Source of the DNA: Actinernus sp. WN-2022
Lineage: Eukaryota > Cnidaria > Anthozoa > Actiniaria > Actinernidae
Reading direction: 5' to 3'
DNA: 64,000 nucleotides
Assembly: GCA_030867875.1 (NCBI GenBank)
Contig: JAOWCC010000655.1
Location: forward strand, 8,888,269-8,952,268
Shown in pieces: positions 50,599 to 62,438 of the stretch (positions are counted from its first letter, which is position 1; the number at the start of each line of letters is the position of its first letter). The notes beneath the pieces were generated by a model. The model was not told the DNA's origin, searched no databases, and saw nothing but the letters and a program-made list of their open reading frames with translations. The position numbers and the translations under genes are program-made.

Positions 50599-51990
50599 AA
50601 TGACATCCCGGATTTATTTAACAACAGTTGTGACCCAGTATATGCTGATGACTTAGTTCTATTGTCTGAATCTAAATCTGGATTACCTGATCGTGTCTCC
50701 AGGAGCTACATTCATATACTAAAAAATGAAAATTATGTGTGAATCTAAAAAAATCTAAAATCTTAATTTTTGCGTCATCTTCTCAGAGACTAAAACTAAA
50801 TAAACTCTTATGGTACTTCGGTAATGATATTTTGGAAAGTGTAGAAGAATATACGTACCTAGGTATCATCTTTCACTTTGCAGGTAATTTTAAAATTGCC
50901 CAAACATTGCTGTACAACAAGGCGTTACGGGCGTATCATAACCTTTTTAGATGTTTTTCGAATGTTGAGAATGTCCCCGTGAAGGTGCTCTTAAAACCCT
51001 TCAACTCCGTGGTAACGCCTGTGTTATTATATGATGGTTGTGAAATTTGTTTTTTTTTGTGTTTGGGGAAAATATCTAGTTTCGACCATTTTAAACGTAA
51101 CTTACTATTTACATCCGTAAGTTGTATAGAGAAACTTCATTTGAAATTTTGTAAGCGTATTCTGGGTGTTCACAGTAAAGCATCAAACCTGGCAGTATAC
51201 GCAGAATTAGGAAGAACACCTTTAATAATACAGATCGCAATATTGACTTTGAAATATTGGTTACGTTTAAAAGACGCTAAGTTTAATGATACTCTCGTTG
51301 GCAAAGCTTCGAAGTCTTGTCTGACTTCAAATTCCAGTTGTGTCATTTTTATAAACTCAATACTACAATTATGTGGCTATGGTCATATTTCGGATTTCCA
51401 CATACCTCCCTCTCATATAGGTGCTTTTATTAGAACGATTAAGTCTAAGCTTTCCAATTTCTATGTCAGTTTCTGGCAAAGTCAAATTCACAATAACAGA
51501 AAACTACGTACTTGAAAGGTACTTATATTACGTTACGAATAGTAAACATCGTCAGGCAGCTGTGTCTAAAATTAGGATTTCAGCTCATAAGATGCCTATA
51601 GAAACCGGGCGATACACTAACACTCCTATTGAAGAACGTATTTGTTCGTTTTGTAACTCGAATGAAGTAGGTGATGAATTTCATTATACAATGTCTTGTA
51701 AAAACGTTAATTTCATGAAAATTAGACAGGATTTTATTAGTAAGTAACCTATGTAACGTTAATGATAGTTTTCGGTTATTTGATAAGAGGTCCTTGTTTC
51801 TGCATCTATTAGCAATGAATGATGAATGTATGTTAAAGATTTCCGCTAAGCATTTGTACAATATACTTAATTTAGTAGAAAAAAATAGGGTTTCCTAATT
51901 ATTTTAACCTAAGTAAGAATTGTTATGTCCTGAAACTCCAATGTACTATCTCAGTATAAGGATTAATAAATTATTATTATTATTAAAAAT
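50598..51990 (+). mobile_element. LINE fragment with YADD motif, 5'-truncated
   Basis: The catalytic block VYADDLVLLSESKSGL is readable at about 50637-50685. A frame from 50739 to 51515 carries VEEYTYLGIIFHFAGNF, CKRILGVHSKASNLAVYAELG and following RT/thumb sequence. A second frame to 51747 has a CxFC...H...C knuckle (ICSFCNSNEVGDEFHYTMSC). It ends in a (TTA)n tail at about 51967-51985. Frame breaks make it inactive. It shares its type with the LINE at 4634-5985. Confidence 0.88.
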
Positions 51991-54900
51991 ACACTATCGA
52001 TTACCTGATCAATGTAAATGTGGCTAATGTAGTTTTTTCCTCCACTGCAAAGTTCACTGGGCAGCATTATCCAACAAATAAACCAAATGCCCTCACCTTC
52101 ACAGACTGAGCCATGCACGTAGATCGGCCACTACTGCCATGCCACAACATCACAGTAGATGGGACGACATGAATTCCTGGAGTTCTAGTTCAAGCTGAGT
52201 TAAAACTTTTATCTCAGTTGAGATATATTTTATAAGCCTTGTAGTTTATAAGAGGACTTGACAAACCTGTAGCTTCTCTGCAATATAATCTAGCTATGGA
52301 GGTCCATTCCTGCATGGTCAAAATTATTTATCATTACTATTTTCTTGTAAAAGCAAATTGTTTCAACACCGAGCTGTATACATAAAAACACAATATTTCA
52401 TGTTTGCTGCCCCCCATTTTCAGATCACCTGACTTTATCCTTGAGTAATGTTTCTTTGTTTGTCTTTATCACAAGAGTAAATGCATACATTTGTAGACCT
52501 TGAAAATAAGGCACTGAATCCACTGGAGAGATGTATTATGACATGAAGTGAGACAACATTGAGGGAGACTAAATGGGTCAATTATATTTGTAGTGTATTA
52601 TAATATTAAATGTATATAATGAAATTATTTTGTACATTCATGTTCCCAAAATATTTTCTTTCTGTACAATTTTTCAGTTTTGGCAATTAGTTAATTATTT
52701 TTGAGAAGATCGGCAGTGGAAATCAATATCTTTTAACAAAGCTATCCAATTATTATCCTTTGATCCAATTGATGGATTTAGCTTCAGTACACTTTTACAT
52801 GATCTGAATTGGGACAACAATCAATTGCGTTCGGCATGAATCAAGCCTAATGATGGGCCAATGTAGCGTAGTAATCCTCATTCGAGCTGCCTGTCCGCAG
52901 GCTAAACATCATATGTTGGACGATGTCGGGTAAATGTATTTTGCTGGATGAAATTTGTTTTCAAATATTTCATCCAACAAAAAATCTGGGGGCAATATCG
53001 TCTGCTAACGACCAAGAATCATGTTGTTACAACTATGTTCAAATGTGTTGAGCAACATACGCAGACAGAGACTGTATGTATTCTTGTTCTTCTAACAGAT
53101 GTGATTGCTGCGTCTTCGTATGTTGCTTGTGCTTATGTTTATATCGCTATTATAGTGTGAACCAGGCTTTTAAGGGCTCATTTACATATTTCGTTGCTAT
53201 GCAACACCGTTGACTTGGTATGCTCGCGGGAGCAGATGCAATTTTAACTTACGGTTTTATGCGTGCATGGCGGCCACTCGATAGTTTTAATACTTTCAAA
53301 TGCTTGTATATAAGTTTTGTACGTGTACACACTAAAGTATGTAAAACCTGAAAGGTTTTCGTGAATGAACGAAAAGTGTTCAAAAGTAGAAAGCAAGTCG
53401 TGTCGGGCGCCAATGGCAATGTCGCTGGAAAACGAAAACCTTGGTACTATCGTATGAAAGAAATACTCAATCAGACAATTTAGAAGAAGTCGTTTAGGAT
53501 ATAGGGATTCGAAAGGCAATTGTAATTGAATCTAGAGAAAGGGAAATTATTTTAAAATAATTCATACCGAGCCTTAGCTCACAAAAAAACCGCAAGCGTA
53601 AAGTTGTGATTGAAATAAAGTACATGTCGGAAACCAAGTTGTTTTGAATGCCACGAGATTGAACTTCAAGTTAAACTCGTCGAGTCTCAGTATAATTTTA
53701 GCTGCACTTCTATTCGCTCTTAAATTTACCGTGACATGGGTTCCTGGCGCGTGCCACAAAAACAGGCACTATTGCGCATGCGTTGATTTCTTCGCTTACG
53801 GCCATTTTTTTCATGTTAAAATGTTATTGACCACGTTTTCCACAAACCCGAGCATGGATTTTGGAAACTGACAATAAATGCCAAAGCCGTTGCTTTTCGT
53901 TTGCAAAATAATCTTAAATTTGGAATAAAAAGTGTTGTCGTAAAGGTTAACGCATGCACTGGTTTCTGCATATTTGGTCATAGCATCAAAATCTCCGTAA
54001 AGTAAGGAATTTTGTAATTTCGGTGACGTAACATACGACGTCACTTGATGACATCTCAAATTGGAAAACTTAACCCAAGGAGTCAACATGATAAAAATAT
54101 TTGACAATGCGATAAGATTCACAGTTTTATGAGGCTGTAAAGTTTCCCTAGCAACGGCCTAAAAATTGTAGATTTAAATAATAATGTCAATGAGCTAATA
54201 ATGTCAACGTACACACCGTTCTGCGCATCTCGCGTCAGCAGTATCATCCCACGGACAGGTCAGGTTGTAATCCCGCGAGTCAGGATTGTAATCATTCGGA
54301 CTTGTTTCGTAAACAAATAAATTGTCATTGTACTAGGGTGAATGCTTAAATAATGTTGTTACACTGATAAAAAGATGGGACAGTTGTATGAAGAGAGGAC
54401 GATTCATAAAATCTAAAACAACCAAACAACCACGAATTCATGGAAAAGCTGGGGGTTTCTTGGTGTTACAGATCACCACAGGATGTAAAACAAAGAGAAC
54501 TTTTGTTTTCTAAAGCAAAACAATATCGGCTGAAATACAAAGAACTCTAACCCCAGAAAACAATGAATCTGTTGCACCAAGAAGCACCCGAAAAGCTGAC
54601 GGTCAACCAATCGTCGAGTCTACAAATGATGAAATGGCGGCTCGTCAAGGTAACGATTCTGATTATTTATCGTGGAGAGATGGTAGAAGGATCCGTAGAG
54701 TTAGGCGTTATAGCGGACCATCTGGAGAGCGGCTGTTTGGACTGCCATGAAGCGCTATGTCTCAGCGACACGGTAGAAGAAAGTAGCAGGGCTTTGGCAG
54801 TATTTTGTAATGTATAAATAAATGTGCAAGCCTTGCAGCCAGGTAAACTCCTTGAAAACAGGCAAAACATACAGACATCACACAAAGAAGGAAGTTGGAA

Positions 54901-57244
54901 GGCCTATCTGGGATTATAACACAAATGAAGCTACAGGTTTGTCGTAAATTCCTATGTCGATCAAACATTTCGTCCAATGTAGGTTGACACTCGAAATATC
55001 AGCTGCAACTTGCTTACCACGGTGATTAACATACCTTAGCCAACTTTTAGTTAATTATGCCACTGTTTATTTAAATTAAAGCAACATTAAACTACAACAT
55101 TGCGTGTGCGTCGGTGCTTGCACTCCGTTCTGCAGATATTATTTTTGTCTTAAAACTTATGGGAAATTCATAAAGGCATCAAAACGAGGCCAGTGGTCCC
55201 AGCTTGTGACAAAGAAGAGAAAAATCTAAAGTCTATGGCGGAACATAACGTTAATTTTCTTATTACACAAAAGAACACCACAGAACGGTGCCATTTTTGC
55301 AATCTTAGCGACATGCAACTGGCCTCATTCTGATACCATTGTTACCAGAATTCTTCCGGCGCAGGCACGAGATACTTATAAGGACCATATACTATATTTA
55401 GGCTATGCAATAGACCAGTTCGCGGTTTATTTCCGACATTTTGAAATGGGTGCAAAAGTGTTCGATTTATAAGAAAACATGGAAAGTTTTAAGAGTTTTG
55501 GACTCTTGCATCTAGTGAATATTTACCCAAGCAACCAGAAATTTCCTGTGTCAAGATTTTATATATTTTATGAAGTTTAAAGGTAATTTCGTCCCTACTT
55601 TTAATGAGAACGTTTCAAAATCTAAGTTGTCGAAATTGCAACTAACTGGTCGCCCCTTTTAACCTCTAAGGTTTTCTTACTTCTAATGAAAACCTATTTA
55701 GGAAACCACCCTGAAACCAGGTTCCAACAAATAGGTTTACGAAGCCGACTTTTTACTTCTTGATCGCTTTCTCCAAGAGGTAACGTGCTTGGGCATACTT
55801 CATAGCAACACGTGTTCTGATCGATTGCCGTGCTGTCAGTGATGAATATGTATGTCATTCTTCAGATTCATTTAAAAGGTGACACACAAGCTGCAAAGAA
55901 AGTGATAAAGGAGTTAAACTTAAATGTGTTTGGTTGGGAAATCTGATGTATTAAAAAGCTTATTTACTCGTGCTTAAGACAAATACGGCGACCTTGGAAC
56001 CAGTTACCAGTTTAGCCAGGTTTCCATGCATATGATCGAAACGATCGCAGGATTCTTTTGTTCGGTGGGAATCGAAGCGTAAATTTATACACAGAACAAA
56101 AGAATCCATATGAAATCCATATGGAAACCGGACTTTTCAGTAAACAGTCTAAAGGTGCGTTCACACTAGGGCCCAGGTTTCGAATAAACATGTTTCAAAG
56201 AAACACGTTTCCCATAAACTTGTTTGAAACCGCATTGTTCGCATAGCGGTCTGTTTCAAACACGTTTCCGTAATTTATGCAGGTTGCAGTTTCTACAGCA
56301 AATTTTGTTATTAGAGTTTAAATGGAGCTCGAACTTGTAGTTGCTTTTATCCTCTGGTTCAATCTTACTATTCAGGCCTTCATAGGCGAAGAACCTTGCA
56401 ACGTTTAGCCAAGAGACAGCGTTTGCGATATCTTCGGCTGAAGATAGTTTCGTTTTCGACAAGCACAACAGCTTCTAGCGCTTGTTGGATTGTTCAGCCA
56501 ATATTTGAACAAGGTATTGAGACTCGTCATATTCCCAGTTGACATTAATCTTTCTAGCAGTAACGTCCTAATTTTGCTTACGCCCGCCATGATAACCTGT
56601 TTAGTCTGGATTAGATCGAAGCTACCTCGCGAGGTAGTTTCAATCATGCTCAGAGTAACCACGTTTCAAACATGATCCGCGCAATGAATCATTGAGTGTG
56701 AACGCTTTCTATAGTGAAACATGTTTCGTTCGTGATCAGACTAAACATGTTTCGGTCTATTGTGAACGCAACATAATAGTCATCGTTGCATTAAAACACC
56801 TGGAAATGGATTCCGTTGATGCAGGTTCTTCGGTTTTATTTTACCGTGATCCAGGAAAACCGAAGAGCCTGCATTAGCAGGCTAACTCTGACGATGCTTG
56901 AGCATGCATGTGATCAATTCAACTAATTCATGTCGTATTTTACTCATCGTTTCCTTCTTAAAAATTTACGAGTACTCGCCAAGCATTTAGCGATTCACTG
57001 AACAAGAAGAACAGAAGTAATACTGCATATACGGTCTTTTTCAGTTCATCATTTATTTTTTACCTAGCGTTATATCCCAGTCTGTACTTTATATCCAGTC
57101 TGCACTGAGACAGTCTGAGTTATACTCAGTCTGCATTTTATATCCCGAGTAGCCTGCGAAACAGGCCCTCAGTGTTATTTCAACGCAAAGGAAGTGATAA
57201 AATGATTTGGCCGCGTGAAAATGGAAAAAGGAGACTGGCACGAG
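51991..57244. other. Host-type AT-rich DNA without recognised gene
   Basis: Only short, unconvincing ORFs. Noted inside: a hairpin GGATGAAAT/ATTTCATCC around 52945-52972, the MITE at 56156-56770, and a degenerate AGTCTGCA/TTTATATCC patch at 57075-57147. Confidence 0.5.
56156..56770. mobile_element. MITE with TGCGTTCACA ends
   Basis: TGCGTTCACA at 56156-56165 and TGTGAACGCA at 56761-56770, with further inverted similarity inside (AACATGTTTC near both ends). No coding content. Confidence 0.65.
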
Positions 57245-57281
57245 AGTAGTATGAGAGGGACCGAATTTGCCCCTTTTTTAA

Positions 57282-57466
57282 GGCGCTATGCTAATTTTTA
57301 AGGCGCTCTCATTAATTCAATGACGTCACGGTTCTATTGTCTTGGACTCATGAATAAAATGCGGCGCCCTCATGAATAAAATGCGGCACTATGCTAATTT
57401 TTAAGGCGCTCATGAATAAAATGCGGCGCTCTCATGAATAAAATGCGGCGCTCTCATGAATATCTA
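57282..57466 (+). repeat. Sub-repeats in the presumed TIR of Polinton 2
   Basis: About five copies of ATGAATAAAATGCGGCGCTC and interspersed ATGCTAATTTTTAAGGCGCT units. TGACGTCA lies at 57321-57328. Confidence 0.8.
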
Positions 57467-57588
57467 TTGTTCCTTTGGATGAGGTCATCGATCTATTCGG
57501 GCATGTTTGGGCAAAGCCTATTGTTTGGAGCAGCTATGAAGCTAGAACCGATCGGCCCTGAATCCATTCGAAGTTGAGCAGCAACAAG

Positions 57589-58122
57589 ATGGAAGTGATC
57601 TACAAGCTAGGACCTCGAGGCTACCACGCCAGCGCTAACGTTTTCCACGGCAAGATGAGAGTTCACATTCGAAAGTACATTCAAGGCCAAAACAAGAAAT
57701 TTCCCACCAAGGAGGGAATTGCTTTGACAGTCGACGAGTGGATCAACCTCAAAGACATTATGAATGAACTAGACGATCTTATTGAAACCATCACAGAAAA
57801 CCCAGAAGACCCCGACTATGAAGCCTTTGATCGTAGGAATCCACGACAGACTGAAATATCCGATGAACCAGAAGAAGTTTTTCGACCAATACTTCAGAGA
57901 CAAAATGCTATCCTGAAGACCACATCAGTAGAAGAGCAAGATACCTCCTCAATGACGACTGAACCGGGAGATGTTGAAGAACAGTCAGTACCCAATGTTA
58001 CGTTTGGAGGAAAGCCGCCTTTGAGCCAACTCAAACAGTGCTCAGTATGCAAGAGAACTCTGTGTTACTATGGAACTATTTGTAATACCTGTAACGGCGC
58101 TTGGCAGTCAAGTCTCTTTTAG
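57589..58122 (+). CDS. PC4/p15-like single-stranded-DNA-binding protein with zinc ribbon
   Basis: A 177-residue protein with ATG at 57589 (the frame opens earlier without ATG). Residues about 1-65 match the PC4 transcriptional-coactivator C-terminal domain: YKLGPRGYHASANVFHGK, MRVHIRKYIQ, and KEGIALTVDEWINLKDIM. A Glu/Thr-rich linker follows, and the end has CSVCKRTLCYYGTICNTC, two CxxC pairs that look like a small zinc ribbon. PC4 domains bind single-stranded DNA and act in transcription and repair. It is the first gene inside the presumed TIR, the position of an early regulatory protein. No match to the first gene of element 1 is apparent. Confidence 0.75.
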   Translation: MEVIYKLGPRGYHASANVFHGKMRVHIRKYIQGQNKKFPTKEGIALTVDEWINLKDIMNELDDLIETITENPEDPDYEAFDRRNPRQTEISDEPEEVFRPILQRQNAILKTTSVEEQDTSSMTTEPGDVEEQSVPNVTFGGKPPLSQLKQCSVCKRTLCYYGTICNTCNGAWQSSLF

Positions 58123-58249
58123 AAATGCTATGTAAAATAAAGCCATGATGTAATACTGAATTGTGTCTTTGTATTAATTAAGGTATTGTATTTATGTAAA
58201 TATTTCTTAATAAGTACTAACAAATCGACTTTATACGAATCATTTCGAC

Positions 58250-58534
58250 ATGGCCTCGACTAAAGCAGTAGCTCGCTTTACCCTGCTGAGAAGTGTAGCA
58301 GCACAAACAGACTTTGGAAATGTAAATTGGTTTGAACTCATTGGAGATTATACTCAAATATCCCGATTAGAGATTGCTAAGAATGTACTTCCAGCAGTTG
58401 AAATTGAGGTGAATATCGGTCGTCTATTAACCTTTCTACGCTTTGCTAAAGAAATGGAGCTATCCGAGGAGGAATGGGGTGAATTGTTTCTACACATGCT
58501 CCAACATCATCCACATTTCTTAGAGATTCTATAA
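58250..58534 (+). CDS. Unrecognised 94-residue protein
   Basis: An intact short frame from ATG 58250, with a helix-rich composition (VARFTLLRSVAAQ, then LLTFLRFAKEMELSEEEWGELFLHML). No motif recognised. A TATAAAAG at 58530-58537 overlaps its end and probably serves the following genes. Confidence 0.6.
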   Translation: MASTKAVARFTLLRSVAAQTDFGNVNWFELIGDYTQISRLEIAKNVLPAVEIEVNIGRLLTFLRFAKEMELSEEEWGELFLHMLQHHPHFLEIL

Positions 58535-58537
58535 AAG
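58530..58537 (+). promoter_or_regulatory. TATA box upstream of the small ORF/integrase
   Basis: TATAAAAG, 57 bp upstream of the ATG at 58594. Confidence 0.5.
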
Positions 58538-58593
58538 AGAGAATCATTGACATTCTACATCACTTCTCACTTGACCGTCAAGCGAAGAACACA

Positions 58594-58824
58594 ATGGGTT
58601 GTTTCCCTCCATCCTTACAAGTGGGACTAGAACGTGTTTTCAGTCGAGTGCGTTGTATTTTGGCCTGCTGTGGAGGTAAAATTATTGTGCAAAATTCTGA
58701 ATTTTGTGATGGACAAAGAACTGGAGAAGATATATTACAATCCCGAGAACGAAGGCAGTTTTCGTGGTATCGATGCTGTTTACCGTGCTGCCAAAGAAAG
58801 AGGCCTCAAGAAAATCACCCGTAA
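58594..58824 (+). CDS. Small Cys-rich ORF overlapping the integrase start (element 2 copy)
   Basis: A 76-codon frame beginning MGCFPPSLQ, with RVRCILACCGGKIIVQ matching the element 1 ORF at 9489. The integrase ATG (58709) lies inside it in the +1 frame, exactly as in element 1. The Gly2-Cys3 start would suit lipid modification if the peptide is made; this is speculation. Confidence 0.5.
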   Translation: MGCFPPSLQVGLERVFSRVRCILACCGGKIIVQNSEFCDGQRTGEDILQSRERRQFSWYRCCLPCCQRKRPQENHP

Positions 58825-59783
58825 ACAAGTGCAGGCCTGGTTGAGAAAGCAAGATGTGTACACTTTACACAAACCCTCGCGACGGCATTATGCATGGGCG
58901 AAACAGAGTCATTGTAAGCGGTCTCGACAGCCAATTCCAAGCGGATCTTGTGGACTTGAGTTCTCTCAGTAAATATAACAACGGATACAAATATTTGCTT
59001 ATGTGCATTGATGTCTTTAGCAAGGTCGCGTGGGCTGTTCCCCTGAAAACCAAGACTGGGAAAGAAATCATCGAGGCATTTCGCAAAATTTTCAAATCAG
59101 GAAGAAAACCTCTCAAGCTACAGACGGACAAAGGAACCGAGTTCCTGAACCGAGAATTCCAGAAGTTTTTAAGAGAAAACGATGTTGGATTTTTCACCAC
59201 ACACGATGATAAAACAAAAGCATCTGTCGTAGAGCGGTTCAACAGAACATTCAAGACTCATATGTGGAAATAGTTTACCTACAAAAACACTTTGAACTAT
59301 GTAGATGTGCTTCCAAAACTTCTAAAATCTTATAACCACGCCTTTCACCGAAGTATCGGGATGAAACCTAGCGAGGTCAATAAGGGAAACGAACAAACTG
59401 TCTGGTATAGATTATATGGATCCCCTGTAAAACTTGTACACTATAAGTTTCAAGTTGGAGACCAAGTCCGAATGAGTAAAACTAAAAAGACCTTTGAAAA
59501 AGGCTATCTTCCAAACTGGACCGAAGAGATATTTACCATATCTGAAAGAATACCAAGACATCCACCTGTCTATCGTTTAAAGGACTATCATGGAGAACTT
59601 TTGGAAGGAACATTTTACGAAGCCGAGTTACAGAGAGTCGAAAAGCAAGATGATTTCTACCGGGTAGAAAAAGTCTTAAAAAAGCGTCAACGGAAAGGCA
59701 GGATTGAATACCTTGTCCAGTGGAAGGGGTATCCCAAGAGTTTTAATTCTTGGGAAGATGAAAGGGATATAAAATACTTGTAA
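58709..59783 (+). CDS. Polinton integrase with chromodomain (frame break and stop)
   Basis: ATG at 58709 (MDKELEKIYYNPE) with an N-terminal helix-turn-helix-like part (RKQVQAWLRKQDVYTLHKPSRR). A single-base break near 58880 leads into the catalytic frame: Asp in SQFQADLVDL, Asp in LQTDKGTEF and Glu in ASVVERFNRT (D-x34-E). An in-frame TAG stands at 59271. Beyond it the frame resumes with VGDQVRMSKTKKTFEKGYL and the chromodomain (YRVEKVLKKR ... VQWKGYPKSFNSWE). The catalytic residues are intact; the break and stop disable this copy as assembled. Confidence 0.9.
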
Positions 59784-59841
59784 TTAGATAGCTGATCGTT
59801 TTAATAAATTAATAAAGAAAATATTGTCTGTGTATAGGACT

Positions 59842-59847
59842 TATAAA
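59842..59847 (+). promoter_or_regulatory. TATA box for the penton gene
   Basis: TATAAA about 49 bp upstream of an ATG at 59891 that has a textbook start context (ACCACCATGG). Confidence 0.5.
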
Positions 59848-59890
59848 TTGACACGCTTCCCGCCCCTCTCGTCATTTGTGTTTTACCACC

Positions 59891-60655
59891 ATGGAGAACA
59901 CACAGTTTTATTTGTGGCTTCCCTCTAACAGTAGTATGGATGTATTCCCCTCGAATACTTTAACAGAGTATCGAGTGCATCTCCCTCAATCGATTGAACT
60001 TTCTGGTGAGTGGGAGGTCGCTTTAACAGAAATCCAATACCCACATACCTGGAATAATGTTCAACAAAACTTTTGGAACCGTTTCTATTTGTATGACACC
60101 ACTGTTCAGGTTCACGATCCGGCTATATGCATCGTTCCTCCTGGACATTACCCTTCTGTTGAAAATGTCATCCAAGCCATCAACAACGAAATTCAGAAGG
60201 CAGATCCTAAGTTCATGACTGTGAGATTGACTTATGACAAGTTATTGCGCAAAGTCACCTTTCATACTTCCAACAACATCGGCATTATTTTCAATGAAAT
60301 AGGAATTATGCTGGGATTCAAACAGGACACAAGGTACTTCAAAACCACAAAAGCTGAAAGAGAGGCAGATTTGGAACATGGCTTTCACAACCTTTATGCG
60401 TACTGTGATATCGTGCAATCTCAGTTGGTCGGCGATTCTCAAGTACCTTTGCTGCGAATCATTCCCGTCGAAGGAAAAGATGGAGAACGGATCAGTAAGA
60501 CATTCTTGAGCCCTCAGTATTTACCAGTCAGCAGAAAACAATTCGAGAGCATTGAAGTGAATATAAAACGCGACACAGGTGAAAAAGTGCCATTTGAATC
60601 TGGGAGAGTGTTGGTGACACTGCATTTTAGACGAGCCTCTCCCTATTTTCATTGA
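59891..60655 (+). CDS. Penton-like minor capsid protein
   Basis: An intact 254-residue protein. N-terminal TEYRVHLPQSIELSGEWEVAL, a middle module ending in EIGIMLGFKQD, and a C-terminal LYAYCDIVQSQLVGDSQVPL domain correspond to the two penton-like genes of element 1. It serves as the one-module reference for them. It would form the capsid vertex. Confidence 0.85.
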   Translation: MENTQFYLWLPSNSSMDVFPSNTLTEYRVHLPQSIELSGEWEVALTEIQYPHTWNNVQQNFWNRFYLYDTTVQVHDPAICIVPPGHYPSVENVIQAINNEIQKADPKFMTVRLTYDKLLRKVTFHTSNNIGIIFNEIGIMLGFKQDTRYFKTTKAEREADLEHGFHNLYAYCDIVQSQLVGDSQVPLLRIIPVEGKDGERISKTFLSPQYLPVSRKQFESIEVNIKRDTGEKVPFESGRVLVTLHFRRASPYFH

Positions 60656-60657
60656 CG

Positions 60658-61109
60658 ATGCCAAGCTCTGAGTACTACAAACATTATTATGTGCGACAAA
60701 GCACAACAGAAAGGAGGAAATTTACCGGCTTTTCACGGTAGTCCAAGTCAACGCGGTTATGGCCTTGGGTCGATGCTCAAAGGCCTTCTTCGTTGGGCTA
60801 TGCCACATATTACTACAGGAGTAAAAGCTGTCGGTCACCAGGCGTTGAAAGGGGGTCTTGGGGTAGCGCCAGACGTCATGAATGGAGAACACGTGAAAGA
60901 CTCTCTAGCGAGAAGAGCTAAAGAAGTAGGGAGAGCTGTCATGAATGAAACTACTTCCCAGAAGGCAACGGGAGCACAATCTGGTGGAGGACGAAAACCT
61001 AGAAAACGGAAAGCACCGACAAAAACAAGCCAGTTCACGTTCAACCAGCAAACAGACCACATCTCCAGCAAAGAAGAGAAAGATATCAAAACCCTTTATA
61101 TTCTCATAA
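60658..61109 (+). CDS. pVI/pX-like basic virion protein (two frame breaks)
   Basis: ATG at 60658 opens MPSSEYYKHYYVRQS, and the conserved core (LPAFHGSPSQRGYGLGSML, then KGLLRWAMPHI) continues in another frame. A second break in the A-run near 61018-61024 leads to a Lys/Ser-rich tail ending at TAA 61107-61109, two bases before the capsid ATG. The Gly-rich amphipathic segment and basic tail fit the pVI/pX-like class. Reading straight through the second break would falsely fuse it to the capsid protein. Confidence 0.7.
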
Positions 61110-61111
61110 AG

Positions 61112-62438
61112 ATGGTTCACCCTAGATCTGGAGAATGTAGTAAATCCGAGTTGGATTTATTTTTAGCTCCTAGTGTTCAAACAGCCATAGAGCGCGGACA
61201 ATGGATTGAGTATTTTCCTGTATCCAATATTACCGATTCTGGCCCGATCGAATTCAATGTATCAGGCAGCGGGGAGGAATACACCGATTTGAGACAAGCA
61301 TGGCGGCCGGCAGTACCACAAAGTCAAAGTAACCAAAGCCAACGGTGATAATCTGGTAGATGATGATAAAGTTGGGCCCGTAAACCTATTTTTGCAAGCT
61401 CTGTTTAGTCAAATCGATGTCAGTTTAAATGACAAGCTGATATCGTCCTCCACCAACACGAATGCTTACAGAGCATTCCTTAGTTCGCTATTGACCTACG
61501 GGTCTGATGCCAAGGACTCACAGCTGACTGCAGAACTGTTCTACAAAGACACTCCAGGAAAGATGGACAGCGTGGACCCTTTAGCCGTGGCAGCTCATAG
61601 GAATGAGGGTTTGCATAGTCGCTATGACTTTATCAAAGGCAGTTCTACCCTTGAAATGATTGGGCCTTTGCACTCCGATCTATTTTTTCAAGACCGTTTA
61701 CTGCTCAATGGAGTGACGATCCGCCTTAGACTGAATCGAAGTAAAAATGCCTTCTGCCTCGTATCCCCCACAGACGGTGCAGACTACAAGGTGGTTATTT
61801 TACAATCCATTTTGTATATTCGTAAAGTGAAAGTTTACAATGACACCTTTCTCGGTCACGCAGCAGCCCTACGACACTCACCAGCCCTCTATCCTATTCG
61901 CCGAGTAGAATGCAAAGTGATGTCGATCCCCAGTGGTCAAATGTTCTTCGCCCCAGATGATATTTTTCTTGGTCAAACCCCTAAACGAATCGTCCTGGGT
62001 CTAGTAGAAAATACCGCCTTTAACGGAGCCTATAAAAAGAATCCGTTCCACTTTCAACATTTCAAAGCCACACAAGTCGGTGTCTACATCAACGGAGAAT
62101 CTACTCCTATGAAAGCGCTACAGTTAAACTTTGACGAACAGCAATATCTGACGGGGTATATGAGTCTGTTCCTGGGAACGGGAACCCTGTTTCACAACCA
62201 AGGCAATCAGATTAGCCGACAAGATTATGCCAATGGTTATACATTGTATGCCTTCGACTTGAGTCCAGATCTCTCGACCGGACCACATATCTCACCTATA
62301 AAACAAGGCAATCTCCGACTTGGTCTTCAGTTTGGTGCACCTCTACCAAGTACAGCCAACTGTATTATCTACGCTGAATTTGATTCTTTGATCGAAATCG
62401 ATGCTAACAGGAACGTAAATTTTAATTGGACCAGCTAA
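61112..62438 (+). CDS. Polinton major capsid protein (one frame break)
   Basis: ATG at 61112 (MVHPRSGECSKSELDLFLAP). The frame changes near 61290; from there it is clean to 62438. About 442 residues in all, like element 1. Conserved blocks include GPVNLFLQALFSQIDVSLND, LLLNGVTIRLRLNRSKNAF, KKNPFHFQHF and the closing AEFDSLIEID. Hexon-like double jelly-roll capsid protein. Confidence 0.92.

Noticed and set aside
56156..56770. Short plus/minus ORFs as host genes
   Set aside because: They lie within the TGCGTTCACA-ended MITE and overlap on both strands without protein-like composition.
60689..61348. A 219-residue fusion of the pVI/pX-like protein with the major capsid N-terminus
   Set aside because: The frame is continuous only because of a single-base break near 61020; in the expected frame a stop lies at 61107 just before the capsid ATG, so these are two genes.
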